Source: Hansfordia pulvinata | Taxonomy: Eukaryota > Ascomycota > Sordariomycetes > Xylariales | Assembly (NCBI GenBank): GCA_006538405.1 | Contig: BJKQ01000040.1 | Location: forward strand, 1 to 64,000 | Reading direction: 5' to 3' | Length of the DNA: 64,000 nt | Shown here: positions 24,985-34,030 of the stretch, piece after piece | Numbering within the stretch: position 1 is the first letter of the stretch | How the letters are laid out: each line of letters begins with the position of its first letter | Position numbers and translations under genes: made by a program | Notes under the pieces: generated by a model | What the model was told of the DNA's origin: nothing | Database searches by the model: none | Seen by the model: only the letters and a program-made list of their open reading frames with translations

Positions 24985-25153
24985 TTCGTAATGTATTACT
25001 AAGTTCGCCGCGCTCGGGGGTTGTTGCTAAATATAATCCTCGGGGAATCCAAAACATTCATAAAGGAACGAAGGCGCCGAGCTTATACCCGTTTCAGAGA
25101 AATAGAGTATCATCCGCCACTGACTCATGACGCGCAGTTTAAGGGGCGCCGAG
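24985..25153 (+). promoter_or_regulatory. Conserved upstream block of secreted-protein genes, copy A
   Basis: From TTCGTAATG (24985) to GCGCCGAG (25153) this aligns end to end with 49809-49979, about 300 bp upstream of another secreted-protein gene. Shared landmarks in order are CGCTCGGGG, CTAAATAT, GAATC, ATAA, the core GGCGCCGAGCTTATACC, GCG.TTT..GGG and CGCCGAG. The two genes downstream do not look alike in sequence, so the match is not a simple recent gene duplication. I infer a transcription control region; no experiment shown here proves it. Confidence 0.6.
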
Positions 25154-25470
25154 ACTGCAACATCGAAAGGTAAATACACTGCTATACGTGTGAATCCACG
25201 GGCCGCTCATGAATATATATTTTGACGTCCTCGCGTGAATATTCAAAATAATTCAACCAAGAGCGATAACTTTTCCTTGCAAGTTGTTATAATTCTCTTT
25301 CAACTCATTCCTATACTTCTCTCTGCCTTCCTACTTCGATCGTAACTCCCGTATAACCGGAACTGCAACTGTAAGCACACACATTGAAATTTAGACAACC
25401 TAAATAATAACCCCTACTAACAGGCACCGTTCGTCTTTATAAGCAGTACTACCATCAGGGCTCTCATAAG

Positions 25471-25857
25471 ATGTTGCTGAAACTACTTTTACTTACAGGG
25501 GTTGCAGCCTACAAGGTGCAGATTATGGGGCTTCCAGATGGTTCCAGCTTCTCAATCGATTTGCATGCCAGAATAAAGAACTCCAAAGTATATTTGACAA
25601 AAGAGCATACAGATGATGAATGGCTGCCATTCAGTAACATACCCTCTGGTCGCGGGAGTATGGCGGGCATGAACCCAAATCCCAGGTTCGCCTTACTCGT
25701 AACGATGGACGAAGACCTCGAGAGATCAACCAAAGTTCTCCTCAACACCGAGCGACCTAATGCTATCACGGCCAGCCGTTTCACCACTAAGGACGTCCCC
25801 GAAAATCTCATCGCCGATGACGAGTTTCTTCACTCCTTGTTCAAAAATAAGAATTAA
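25471..25857 (+). CDS. Small secreted protein (128 aa), effector candidate
   Basis: The ATG at 25471 starts a strong, short signal peptide (MLLKLLLLTGVAA). The mature part has no cysteine and is rich in charged and polar residues (KVYLTKEHTDDEWLPF, DEDLERSTKVLLN, ending DEFLHSLFKNKN). No intron or lesion is visible. I do not recognise the family. The gene lies 318 bp downstream of the conserved upstream block and is surrounded by mobile and satellite DNA, a usual setting for host-interaction effectors in plant-associated fungi. That role is inference from context, size and secretion. Confidence 0.65.
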   Translation: MLLKLLLLTGVAAYKVQIMGLPDGSSFSIDLHARIKNSKVYLTKEHTDDEWLPFSNIPSGRGSMAGMNPNPRFALLVTMDEDLERSTKVLLNTERPNAITASRFTTKDVPENLIADDEFLHSLFKNKN

Positions 25858-26469
25858 GGAAATGTCGTCTTTTGAGTTGGGCTGGCCTCTATGGTTGACG
25901 GAGTACCAGACAATCAAGCCAATCCGCATCAATCATAACCATGCCGCCGCCTAGAAGGAGGAAACACGATTAGCTGTCGCTTTTGTTTGAGAGGATACAA
26001 GTTAAAAAGAGAAGCGTTCCCAAAGAGGTTGACGATCTACTTGTTTTTGCCAGAGCTGAGCCAATCAAGGTCGACGGTACCCCACTCGCATGGCAGTGAC
26101 GCCCAGACCAGCGCTTACGTTATCCCCATCTCAGCCAGACGGCTATTGACATACTCTCCATCCCAGACGAATCAGAAGGATCGGAAAGAGCGTTTTATTT
26201 GGCCAGGATAACGGCACCATGGGATCGGCTCCTCATCTCCTGTGATAACATCGAAAAATGGAGTGTATCGGTAACTGGCTGATGAAGGGATTGATTAAAT
26301 CCTCTTGGTATGGCGGGATAGGCTTTGTCTGTAACTCTGAGACTGGTCAAGAAGCGACACCTACAGGCGCCAGAAAATGGAAGATGATGGCTCTATTGAA
26401 CCTGAATAGAATGTTCTTCGTTCAAGCTATGTATACTTGTTGTACGAGACCCAAGGCTCTCCGCGTTAA
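25858..26469. other. No recognisable gene
   Basis: Short frames only, between the secreted-protein gene and the minisatellite. Confidence 0.5.
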
Positions 26470-27240
26470 GACTCACCCCGCCCAGGGTCAATGACAGCTA
26501 AGCCGCGCTCGCGAGGCTGACCCCGCCCGGGGTCAACGGGAGCAAAGCACGCCTAAACCGATTCACCCCCCCCGGGGTCGATAAGTGTGGAACAAACCGA
26601 AGCCGCTTCACCCAGCCCGGGTCAACGGCAGCAAAACACACAAGCTGCCTCACCCAGCACGGGGTCAACAGGAAAAGAACACACAAGCTGCCTCACCTAG
26701 CCCGGGGCTAATAGCAGCAAACCACGCTCGAGCCGATTCACCCAGCCCGCGGTAAACACAACGAGTAAACCCGACCCGTACAGGAATCAAAGGCCCTTTC
26801 ACCCCCCTCACCCCGTTTAAGGCAAATACCACGAGTAGACCTCTCGTAGTCAAGAACTAAACGCCCCTTGAAACTCCTTACACCGCCCAGGGTAAATGCC
26901 ACGAGGAGACCTCACATACCCGTTACAGAATCATAACACTATTAGCACTTTAGCTCATCCCGCCCGGGGTAAACGCCACGAGAAGACCTCATACACCCCG
27001 TAAAGAATCACAACACCTCTCGCACCCAAGCTCATCCCGCCCAGGGTGAACGCCACGAGCAGACCGACCTTATATACCCGATAAAGGAACACGACACCTC
27101 CCGCACTTAAGCCTATCCCGCCCGGGGTGAAAGCTATAAGCAGACCCTATACATCCCGTAAAGAATCAACCCCTCGCACTGAAGCTCACCCCGCCCAGGG
27201 TAAACACGAAGACTAAACGTCACGTCCCACCCACACCCTC
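26470..27240. repeat. Degenerate minisatellite, about 13 units
   Basis: Each unit starts with a variant of CACCCCGCCCGGGGTCAAC, a GC-rich near-palindrome, followed by an A/C-rich spacer. Units near 26517-26738 are about 42-47 bp; from 26739 on they lengthen to ~60-80 bp and the spacer becomes ACGCCACGAG.AGACC...CCCGTAAAGAATCA. Units start near 26470, 26517, 26563, 26609, 26651, 26694, 26739, 26800, 26881, 26954, 27031, 27113 and 27186. Open frames across it (26498-26853, minus) are read-through of the repeat and not genes. Confidence 0.75.
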
Positions 27241-28080
27241 ACTTCACTTAAAGCACACTTAAGCAGCAACACAAGCAAGCAACTATCCCACGTCCCACAC
27301 GTACTAGAAACCACACCCACCTTACCTATCCCCTCCCGAGCTTAACGCAACACACCACGGCACCTTGAAAACAACTCACCACCACACACGCAGACATACT
27401 CGTCCACCCTTAAGCAGAACCCAGCAGAGAAGCAACCCAAAACCCAGCCCCCTCGCCCGACTCCCTTCACCACACCAGCCCACCCCCGCAGGGATCAATG
27501 CCCTCAAAGCAGTCCACACCCTCAGAATCCATTCCCCTCAACTCACGCTTAATGCACCTCCCACCCACGCACCTCGACCTCCCCACTCCGTCACGTGTCC
27601 CTTAATATGCGCCTCCTTTATATGCGCCGCCGTAATAACACATGCCTCCTCACCCGTGCCCCCCCTATGTGTGCCTGTCATCCTACGCCCCCTCGACATG
27701 TGCCCCCCACTCTATACCCCTAACGAAACGCGCCCTTAAACCCGTCCGGCGCCGTGCCCTTCAATCCATCCCTCACCTAAACGAGCATCACGAACCATCA
27801 CCACTCCAAACCTGACACGGCCCGCCTAGTCCAGTCACACCCACCCACCCACGCCCGATATCCCCTATCAATGCCCATCATCCTCAAGCAAGGTACCCAG
27901 GCAGCCTCACTCACTCGGCCCCCACCACAATCACCACCCACCTCCCCCCTCGCGCCTTCCCTCTAAACCACATTCACGCAACATCCCCCACGCGCCTTCC
28001 CTCCCATCACACCCGCACACGCCCGCCCGCCTGCGCTCACAGCCCGAAAGCCCTAGCCCTTGTCTCCGCATCATACATGT
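27241..28080. other. Strand-asymmetric C/A-rich tract
   Basis: The plus strand is strongly C+A rich with very few G over about 800 bp, continuing the skew of the minisatellite. A 124-codon frame (27365-27739) is rich in Pro/His/Thr only because of this bias. No gene is supported. Confidence 0.6.
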
Positions 28081-28204
28081 GTAGGCAAACTGAATGATTG
28101 ACCGACGTTGACTGTGCGGGCACCGCCATTTCTGGCTACTTGCCCTTTGATTATGTTACAAATCTCTTTCGTCTGTTCCTCATACCATGTTTGGCGGCTC
28201 TTTA

Positions 28205-28218
28205 CCCTAACCCTAACC
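28205..28218 (+). repeat. Interstitial telomere-type repeat (CCCTAA x2)
   Basis: CCCTAACCCTAACC reads as two units plus two bases of the vertebrate/fungal telomere repeat, just beyond the asymmetric tract. Confidence 0.6.
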
Positions 28219-29443
28219 ATAGGATACATGAAGCCTTAGTCAACCTCACTACTTCTGAATGTATAATGTTATGAACATAGATGGTCTTGATGGTGAGAGA
28301 AATATGGGGGGATGAAAGAGAGGACAACCCACACTCTGACATATATGTCATTCCAAGTCCACTAGAATGTCAAATCTTCACCCTCTTTCATTATCGGGAC
28401 AATCTCGATAAAGGTTTTTAGTACGAAGTTTTACACGTCTAGTTTTTTTAAGTTGCGGTTCGAAGAACAGCAGCGGCTTGCATCATCAAGCCACGGACCA
28501 CATGCGCTCTTTCATTTATCCTACCTCTGAAGCGGTGACCGTTGGAAACGCTAGGAAATATGCCATTACCCCCGTATCCACGGCATAGATTGTTACTTTG
28601 ATATTCATCTCTAATGAAAAAAAAAAAAAAACTTCCTCCCTGTCTTTTGTGTCTAGGCCCGGCAAATCAGAGAATTTTCGGCGATTCAAATGAGTTCATC
28701 TAAGGTCTGTTCTTCTTCGACCCCGGAAGTGAGTTTACGGCGGGGCCGTGGATCCTCCATACACACGTTCCCGAAAATTCCTTTTTCTTGCTCCCTAATG
28801 ATCCGTCCTACCAGTGCAAGTTTAGCTTCGGACTTCGTATTCAAGTGAGGCAATTTAATCTTGAAAGAATGATCATGGTCTATTGTTTTCTGCTCTTTGT
28901 TTTTGTGGAGATAAAAGCATAGATAACTACGCTTTGAGCACTGAAAATGGCTCAGCAGCCTTTTTTGGCGGGCCACCCTCACCACTTCGCCATGAGAGTA
29001 CGAAATTTTGGACTCCAGGAATTCCATGAGTGGGCTCGTAAATTACTTACGTGGTCATGGTAGAGCCCCAGCCGCGTGTTGCGGCATCACAGGAAGCCAT
29101 TGGTTCTGCCGTCATGTTCCGCCTTCCCAGAGAAATGAGCCACTCCCAAAATAATCTGATCGGCGAAGAGGTATAACTTATAACACCAAATAAAGGCTCA
29201 GTACGAGATCAAGAAGGCCACGGGTCAGCTCATACATAAGACCAGGAATACAGGTACAGGGCAGAAGGCACTGAAATGGCTTATAAATCCAGTCGTCCTA
29301 CCGACGGTTTTCCTTCTCCCAGAACTTTCAACTCAACTAAACAATCTCGAATTACACTTCCAGACTCACCTCTGACCAGTCTCTGACTTGCAAAAAGAGG
29401 CAAAAATCTGTTTCCCAACAACCAACACTCTAAACGAATCATC
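28219..29443. other. No supported gene
   Basis: One 113-codon minus frame (28686-29027), Lys-rich and without a recognisable domain; doubtful. A poly-A run is at about 28617-28631. Confidence 0.4.
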
Positions 29444-29668
29444 ATGAAGGCTACCCTCTGCTTCCTCGTCACGCTTGTGACTCTCGCCGCCGCGGCGCCC
29501 AGTTTTGAAGGGAAATTAGATGATCTCATAAATCTCTACAAGGTCAAAGAGTGTCACAAGATACCTTGCGCTAAAGACGATGATTGCACCAAAGCAAATT
29601 TAGGGAAGGATTGTGGACAGTGCGATATGCGCATCAAGATGTGTGCCGGCAAGAAGGGGATAAGTTAA
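29444..29668 (+). CDS. Small secreted cysteine-rich protein (74 aa), effector candidate
   Basis: The start context ATCATCATGAAGG leads to a clear signal peptide (MKATLCFLVTLVTLAAAA). The mature ~56 residues hold six cysteines spaced C-x4-C-x5-C-x8-C-x2-C-x6-C (ECHKIPC, DDDC, KDC, GQC, KMC), enough for three disulfides in a compact knot-like fold, and a Lys-rich C-terminus. No intron, no lesion. Small size, secretion and even cysteine number suggest an apoplastic effector or antimicrobial-type protein; the family is not recognised. It lacks the upstream block found before the two cysteine-free secreted proteins. Confidence 0.7.
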   Translation: MKATLCFLVTLVTLAAAAPSFEGKLDDLINLYKVKECHKIPCAKDDDCTKANLGKDCGQCDMRIKMCAGKKGIS

Positions 29669-30170
29669 AACTGGTCCCTTTGTATTGAATCTTCTTTTAC
29701 AACAGTGAGATGGGTAGTCTTTTTTGAAGTACTATGGAGATGCATGTTTTCACAAACGTACAGAAGATTCTGAGATGGGAAAAAGGGGGGGGGGGGTATT
29801 ACGTTCAGGGAGGATACAAATGTGGTGTGAAGATTGTGTGCAACAGAAGAACAAACGGAGGGTCTGGGGGCTCAGAGTTAGAAGACACAGCCATTCGGTT
29901 AAAATCAATGTATATCTATAGACTTCCATCGTTATGATAATCTGTCTTCTGAGAAGATTCGTAAAAAAAAAAAAAAAAAAGTAAAAAAACAACAAGGGAC
30001 TGAGACAGAAGGGCAATGAAGTACGAACTTGGTGATGCGTTGTGATGTGTCTCAAGGTCTTGACCTGGCCTGAATTCAACCTAGATCATTTGAATCACGA
30101 ACACCTTCTACAACTAACTTCTCGGCGCCCCACTGTTAGGGCACTTCCTCGAGAAAGGGGGCCTCCGCAC

Positions 30171-30185
30171 CAAGGATCTCGCACC
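30171..30185 (+). repeat. Target-site duplication, left copy
   Basis: The 15-bp sequence caaggatctcgcacc stands immediately before the SINE and is repeated without mismatch at 30772-30786. Confidence 0.9.
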
Positions 30186-30275
30186 GGCCGTATGGCGCAA
30201 TGGTCACAAGCGCCTGGCAGCTCTTTCGATGCGCTGTGGGATCGGGAGAGAGAGGGTTCGAATCCTTCTACGGCC
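30186..30275 (+). promoter_or_regulatory. tRNA-like head with pol III A and B boxes (SINE copy 2)
   Basis: Same 90 bp as in copy 1: 7-bp end stem GGCCGTA/TACGGCC, A-box-like TGGCGCAATGG, B box GGTTCGAATCC. Serves as the element's internal pol III promoter; the middle does not form a normal anticodon arm. Confidence 0.8.
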
Positions 30276-30771
30276 CCCTTTGACCCGGCTGGTGCAAGTC
30301 GTCAGTTAAGCACACCGACAAGTGGGCGGGGCCGGTCGCAGAGCCCGACCCTTCACGGTCCCAACACCCACACCGACCCATCACTGGCGGGTTTTCCCCC
30401 CCTGTGGTTTTCCCCGCCAGCAGGCACCAACTCCGACACTCCACACCCACACAATCCGTTGTCACGACTGAACGGCAACTGGCTCGTCGTGACGCGCCGA
30501 AGATTTGAGGATTTTACGGGCGGATGCGCAAGGATAGGACTTTTGGCCTGGCGAAATCGAATTTGGGTCTCGACAACCTCAAAGCGCAACAAGATTTAGG
30601 GCTGGATGGTTGCATCCAGACAGTCGCAACAACGGGGATGGGCACGTGCGCGACATGTGAAATAGTTATAGAAAAACCGACTCCTCCACAACCCTGCGAT
30701 GTATGGCTCTGGGAGGCGTGGCAGGCCCTTCTAGGGATGGAACCCACGTTAAACGCAATCAATCAATCAAT
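30186..30771 (+). mobile_element. tRNA-derived SINE, copy 2, with perfect target duplication
   Basis: This is a full-length 586-bp element in the plus orientation: tRNA-like head (30186-30275), unique body with a repeated TTTTCCCC motif, and from ~30601 a tail almost identical to the 3' UTR of the LINE at 24098-24800, ending in TCAA units. The 15-bp duplication on both sides marks its exact borders and shows insertion by target-primed reverse transcription. It landed in a LINE 5' leader. Apparent coding frames inside it (30042-30599, 30524-30919) are not genes. Confidence 0.92.
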
Positions 30772-30786
30772 CAAGGATCTCGCACC
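30772..30786 (+). repeat. Target-site duplication, right copy
   Basis: Exact match to 30171-30185, directly after the SINE tail. Confidence 0.9.
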
Positions 30787-31037
30787 TTTCTATTGCCCCG
30801 GCTCACGTAATCTCTGTTTCCGGGGTGCTGACCGCACCCGGCGAGCCTCCGGCCACCCCAGCACACGGTGCCGCTTCAACCTCCATTCAGGCCCCGGGAA
30901 AATGTCTCGTCCATCCTGACCCTGGAGGGCTACGGCCTATCATTCTCTCCAACATCCTCAACACTCCATCAAGGGTTTATTCATTCATCACTCTATTTGA
31001 GAATCTTGTCTGACCGGCTCTCTTGAGTATAATCTAG

Positions 31038-31660
31038 ATGAGAAAGCCTGTTGCTACAGTATCATTGCTTTGTTGAGCGTCGCGCGATAGGTCCAGTCAA
31101 GTAGTAAGCTTACACCGTCGCCTCACTATCATAAACAATACCAGGCTCTGGCAGTGCAACGCACGGCAATGGTCGTAGCTCTCACGAAACAGAGCATTTT
31201 TGTCCTAGATATATGTCAAGTGTCTCTCTAAGTTATATGTGTGACAGCATTGAGTGATGCGGGTCGACCGTCGGGGCATCGTCGTTACGTGAAATGGCAG
31301 CACCAGATGTTTTCCAGGCATGGTGTAGGCAAAAGTTGTAATACAAGAAGTCCCAATGGATCAGCCATATCTCTGATCAGGGTATCACGCATCTCTCTCG
31401 AGTTACGAGCTGGACAACATCCGCTTTTCCGCTCTAATCGCACAGCTTGTCGGTAGAACTCGTGGCCTCCTCTAAGGAACAACCGCCAGCGGTGGCAAGG
31501 ATGTGTGAGAGCCCATGCCACCTTCCATAGTGCTTGCCCCTGAGTGCATAACAACAAGAAAGGTGTCCACAGCCCTGCGAAAGTCTTCCGCATCGGAATG
31601 CCTTTAACTGTCACGGCTTCTCATTTCGAGAACATTGGCCTACTCGATCCTTGCGTACTC
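31038..31660 (+). repeat. Dispersed ~0.62 kb repeat, copy B
   Basis: Similar over its whole length (I estimate 75-80 percent by eye) to the reverse complement of 35818-36425. Shared blocks include GTCAAGTAGT.AGCTTACACC, TATCATAAACAAT, CGAAACAGAGCATT, GGGGCATCGTCGTTACGTGA, CCGCCAGCGGTGGCAA and the end block AT.GGCCTACTCG. No terminal inverted repeat or long frame is evident. It may be a fossil gene fragment or a non-autonomous element. Confidence 0.7.
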
Positions 31661-32110
31661 AATGTAGTGGAGTGACTGGCTTCCTGCTGGGTGCTACCTC
31701 GGTAGCATTGGGCTCCTGCGCTCTATCATTCCTTCATCATTGGCTGGGCCTCATTGCATTAGTCATTTGGACGACCATATACATTCAGGATATGTACGAT
31801 CAGGAAGGGGATGCTGCGACGGTGAGGAAAATGATCCCTTTGGTCGTTGGAGAAGCTGTAGCGCGGAAGTTCATCACGTTTTTTTGTTCCGTTTTGGTCT
31901 TTCATGGCAAGTTGGTTCTGGCTCATTCCACGCACAGGTTCTTTCCTGGTTGCGATTTTTGGTCTGCTGTGAGTTGTAGGCATAAACGCTGCGGAGGCAA
32001 TTTACGCTGCTCGATCAGGGTCTTTGTTATATTGACTTTTGGCTGATGGCGATGTACATTCCACATGTTGGTATTCGAAGCTTCGATTCGCGCTGAGAGA
32101 CCCCATTGAA
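31660..32110 (+). pseudogene. UbiA-type membrane prenyltransferase/terpene-cyclase fragment
   Basis: The frame 31651-32046 gives a hydrophobic helix (WLGLIALVIWTTIY), then the Asp-rich motif IQDMYDQEGDAATVRKMIP, the second diphosphate/Mg-binding motif of UbiA-superfamily enzymes, and a further helix (AVARKFITFFCSVLVF). This spelling is seen in fungal UbiA-type proteins linked to terpenoid and meroterpenoid clusters. The N-terminal half with the first Asp motif is missing and the C-terminal helix (WLMAMYIPH, ~32040) is in another frame, so it is a broken 3' fragment. It begins exactly where repeat copy B ends. Confidence 0.6.
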
Positions 32111-33604
32111 AAACCTAATTGTAGTTTTGAAAGCCTTATTGAGGCTCATGATGTGCGAAGAACTTGCAGCCAGTATGAAACATGGATGCCGGACGTGCAG
32201 ACTGCTGCTAATCCATTTACGGAAATTGATGCTTGCCGAGGGAGAAATATCCTTCTGGTTTGTGTTTGTCGTCAAAGAATTTGTCCAGTGTGTACTAGTT
32301 AGCCACGCTTCCACGTGTTTATAGGAGCGCTGCCTCGAGAAACAGGGGCTTCGGTGTAAGCCCAAGGGGTAATCTGGGCGAATATTCAGTCAGGCATGGT
32401 GTGGTGGACAATGGAATGAGTTTGTAGAACGACCAACGGGCAAGTGACCAGGAATGGCGGTGTCTGCCTCTTCGGTCTGCCTCTTCGACGTCGGTCGATC
32501 ATCCGGTCTACCCGAGCATGGCGAAGTGAATTTGGTGTACCTTTGCCGAAGTGGAAAAGAAGGGCTACAATCAAATGCGATTTTATGCTACTCGCAGTAG
32601 GAACTGCACAATAGGTACATGCCTGTATTGTTTGAAGAGTAAGATGGTGTTACAGAAGCACAAAGCATGAGACATGAAGAATCAAAGTTAATGGCAAGCA
32701 AGCCTCAGTGGAGTGAACAGAAGTACTTTCGAAGCAAGGCGAAATCGATCATATCGTCAATAGAAGCGTGCAGCTCATCCTAATAGGCTGGACAAAATTG
32801 ATTATATTCAAGCTAAACAGTTTCGTATTGATTTCTCCTAATAACACGATATGCGAGTAGATCGTAATGCGACATCGGTCGAAGAGCGTCTGTAGGGATG
32901 TGCATGCTCAAGCGTGCAATTCCACCAGGCGCTATGGCGCCTGTAGCTTGTTCTCCAGATCTCTCTAATTTCTTCAACACCAAAAAGTCCCAATAGTCTT
33001 TCCTGTATGGATAATCAATCCATGAAGATAGAATCATCGACGATAGAGTGCAAGAAATAAGAAACGTCCAACCACCATTTGAAGCAGACAACGTCTGGAA
33101 TGTGAGTGTGAACTTGAGGACTTTACTCACTTGCCAAACCCAACGCACCTTGACGGCGCCGACGAAATATTCGGGCGAACGCTCGCAAGCATGCCACTGA
33201 TGAGAAGCAACGTTTCTGGCCGTTGTGTTGGATGGCTCCACCCTCCACCATGAGGGAAGGGTGCACACTTCCGAACGCCTGCTAGGCCCATTGAGCAGGT
33301 GGTTTTGATGTATTGATTCCGGTTTAGCTTCTAGGTCTCAATCAAGACCTCCACTCGGGCTACCTTTCACTGCACCATTCTCTTTGATTTTCCTGGCAGG
33401 CTTGCCTACGCGGGGTATTATTGCACGCTTGGCTCGGGGACCACATCAGGGGACCTTGATAGAGGACCATGCTCGCGGGCACCTCAGCGATGGGGCAATG
33501 CAAAAGCCGATCGTGACCGGCCTTTATATCGTCGCGCTAAGTTGCTGACAGACCTCTCAAACGTAAACGAACATCTAGCCGACACCTAGCAGGTTGCACT
33601 AGGT
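32111..33604. other. No supported gene; one unplaced frame
   Basis: A 151-codon minus frame (32813-33268) has two hydrophobic stretches and could be a relic of a membrane protein, but I do not recognise it. Its upstream end has no obvious promoter or splice sites. Confidence 0.4.
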
Positions 33605-33610
33605 TAGGGT

Positions 33611-34030
33611 TTACTCGTAATCCCGTACCCCTACCCACTGAGGGCTGTCGCCAGGCCTGTACGCACTCACAAAAGTGACGCCCCTCACCTTCACCCACGT
33701 GATGTCTCTCGTGGCGAACGAACGGAGCTGGGTTGCCTGTAGGTGTTTTCGCAAGTAGATCAATGATCTCGGCCGAGTCGCGTCGCTGTCCCAGCAATCG
33801 ACTGGTGACAAGACATCGTATGCCGGATGTGTCTTGACTGCAATTCTCCTCCTGGGTGGCACCCCTACCCACGGTTCCTGCATCAGGATGACGTCCGCTT
33901 GCTCGGCTCCGTGACCGGCTAGGTTTAGGGCTAGCTCGGTGGGGTCAAGCAGGCCCTGACCGCCCGCCACGTTGACTGAATGGGCCACCAGGTGTCTGTT
34001 GCGTTTTTCCCTCAGGCGGGGATTTGTCAT
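33611..34030 (-). pseudogene. LINE ORF2 N-terminal fragment (endonuclease start)
   Basis: 140 codons beginning at the ATG of the ATGA overlap: NVAGGQGLLDP, then ADVILMQEPWVG with the catalytic Glu of the AP-endonuclease-like fold, then WVKVRGVTFVSAYRPG. The later catalytic motif (GDFN) and all downstream domains are missing. The ORF ends in TAA just inside unrelated DNA. Confidence 0.8.

Larger units (their letters stand above)
30108..30975 (+). mobile_element. LINE 5' leader fragment, interrupted by a SINE
   Basis: From ACCTTCTACAACTAACTTCT (30108) through CCCACTGTTAGGGC, then (after the SINE) the segment encoding a Pro/Ala-rich stretch and a LRPIILSNILNTPS motif, this matches the 5' leader of the minus-strand LINE at 35743-35450 (LRPVLLSDILTTPS). 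Homology ends near 30975, so only the head of the element is here and ORF1 is absent. A head-only LINE is unusual, because target-primed insertion normally loses the 5' end. Confidence 0.65.

Noticed and set aside
26498..26853. Two minus-strand ORFs with repeated Pro/Val-rich units
   Set aside because: They read through the degenerate minisatellite.
26470..27240. CRISPR-like array
   Set aside because: Units are degenerate, spacing varies, and the genome is fungal; it is a minisatellite.
30042..30599. 185-codon ORF across the SINE
   Set aside because: It runs through LINE leader and SINE, and its second half (from the tRNA-like head on) recurs as the 135-codon frame in the other SINE copy; it is element sequence, not a gene.
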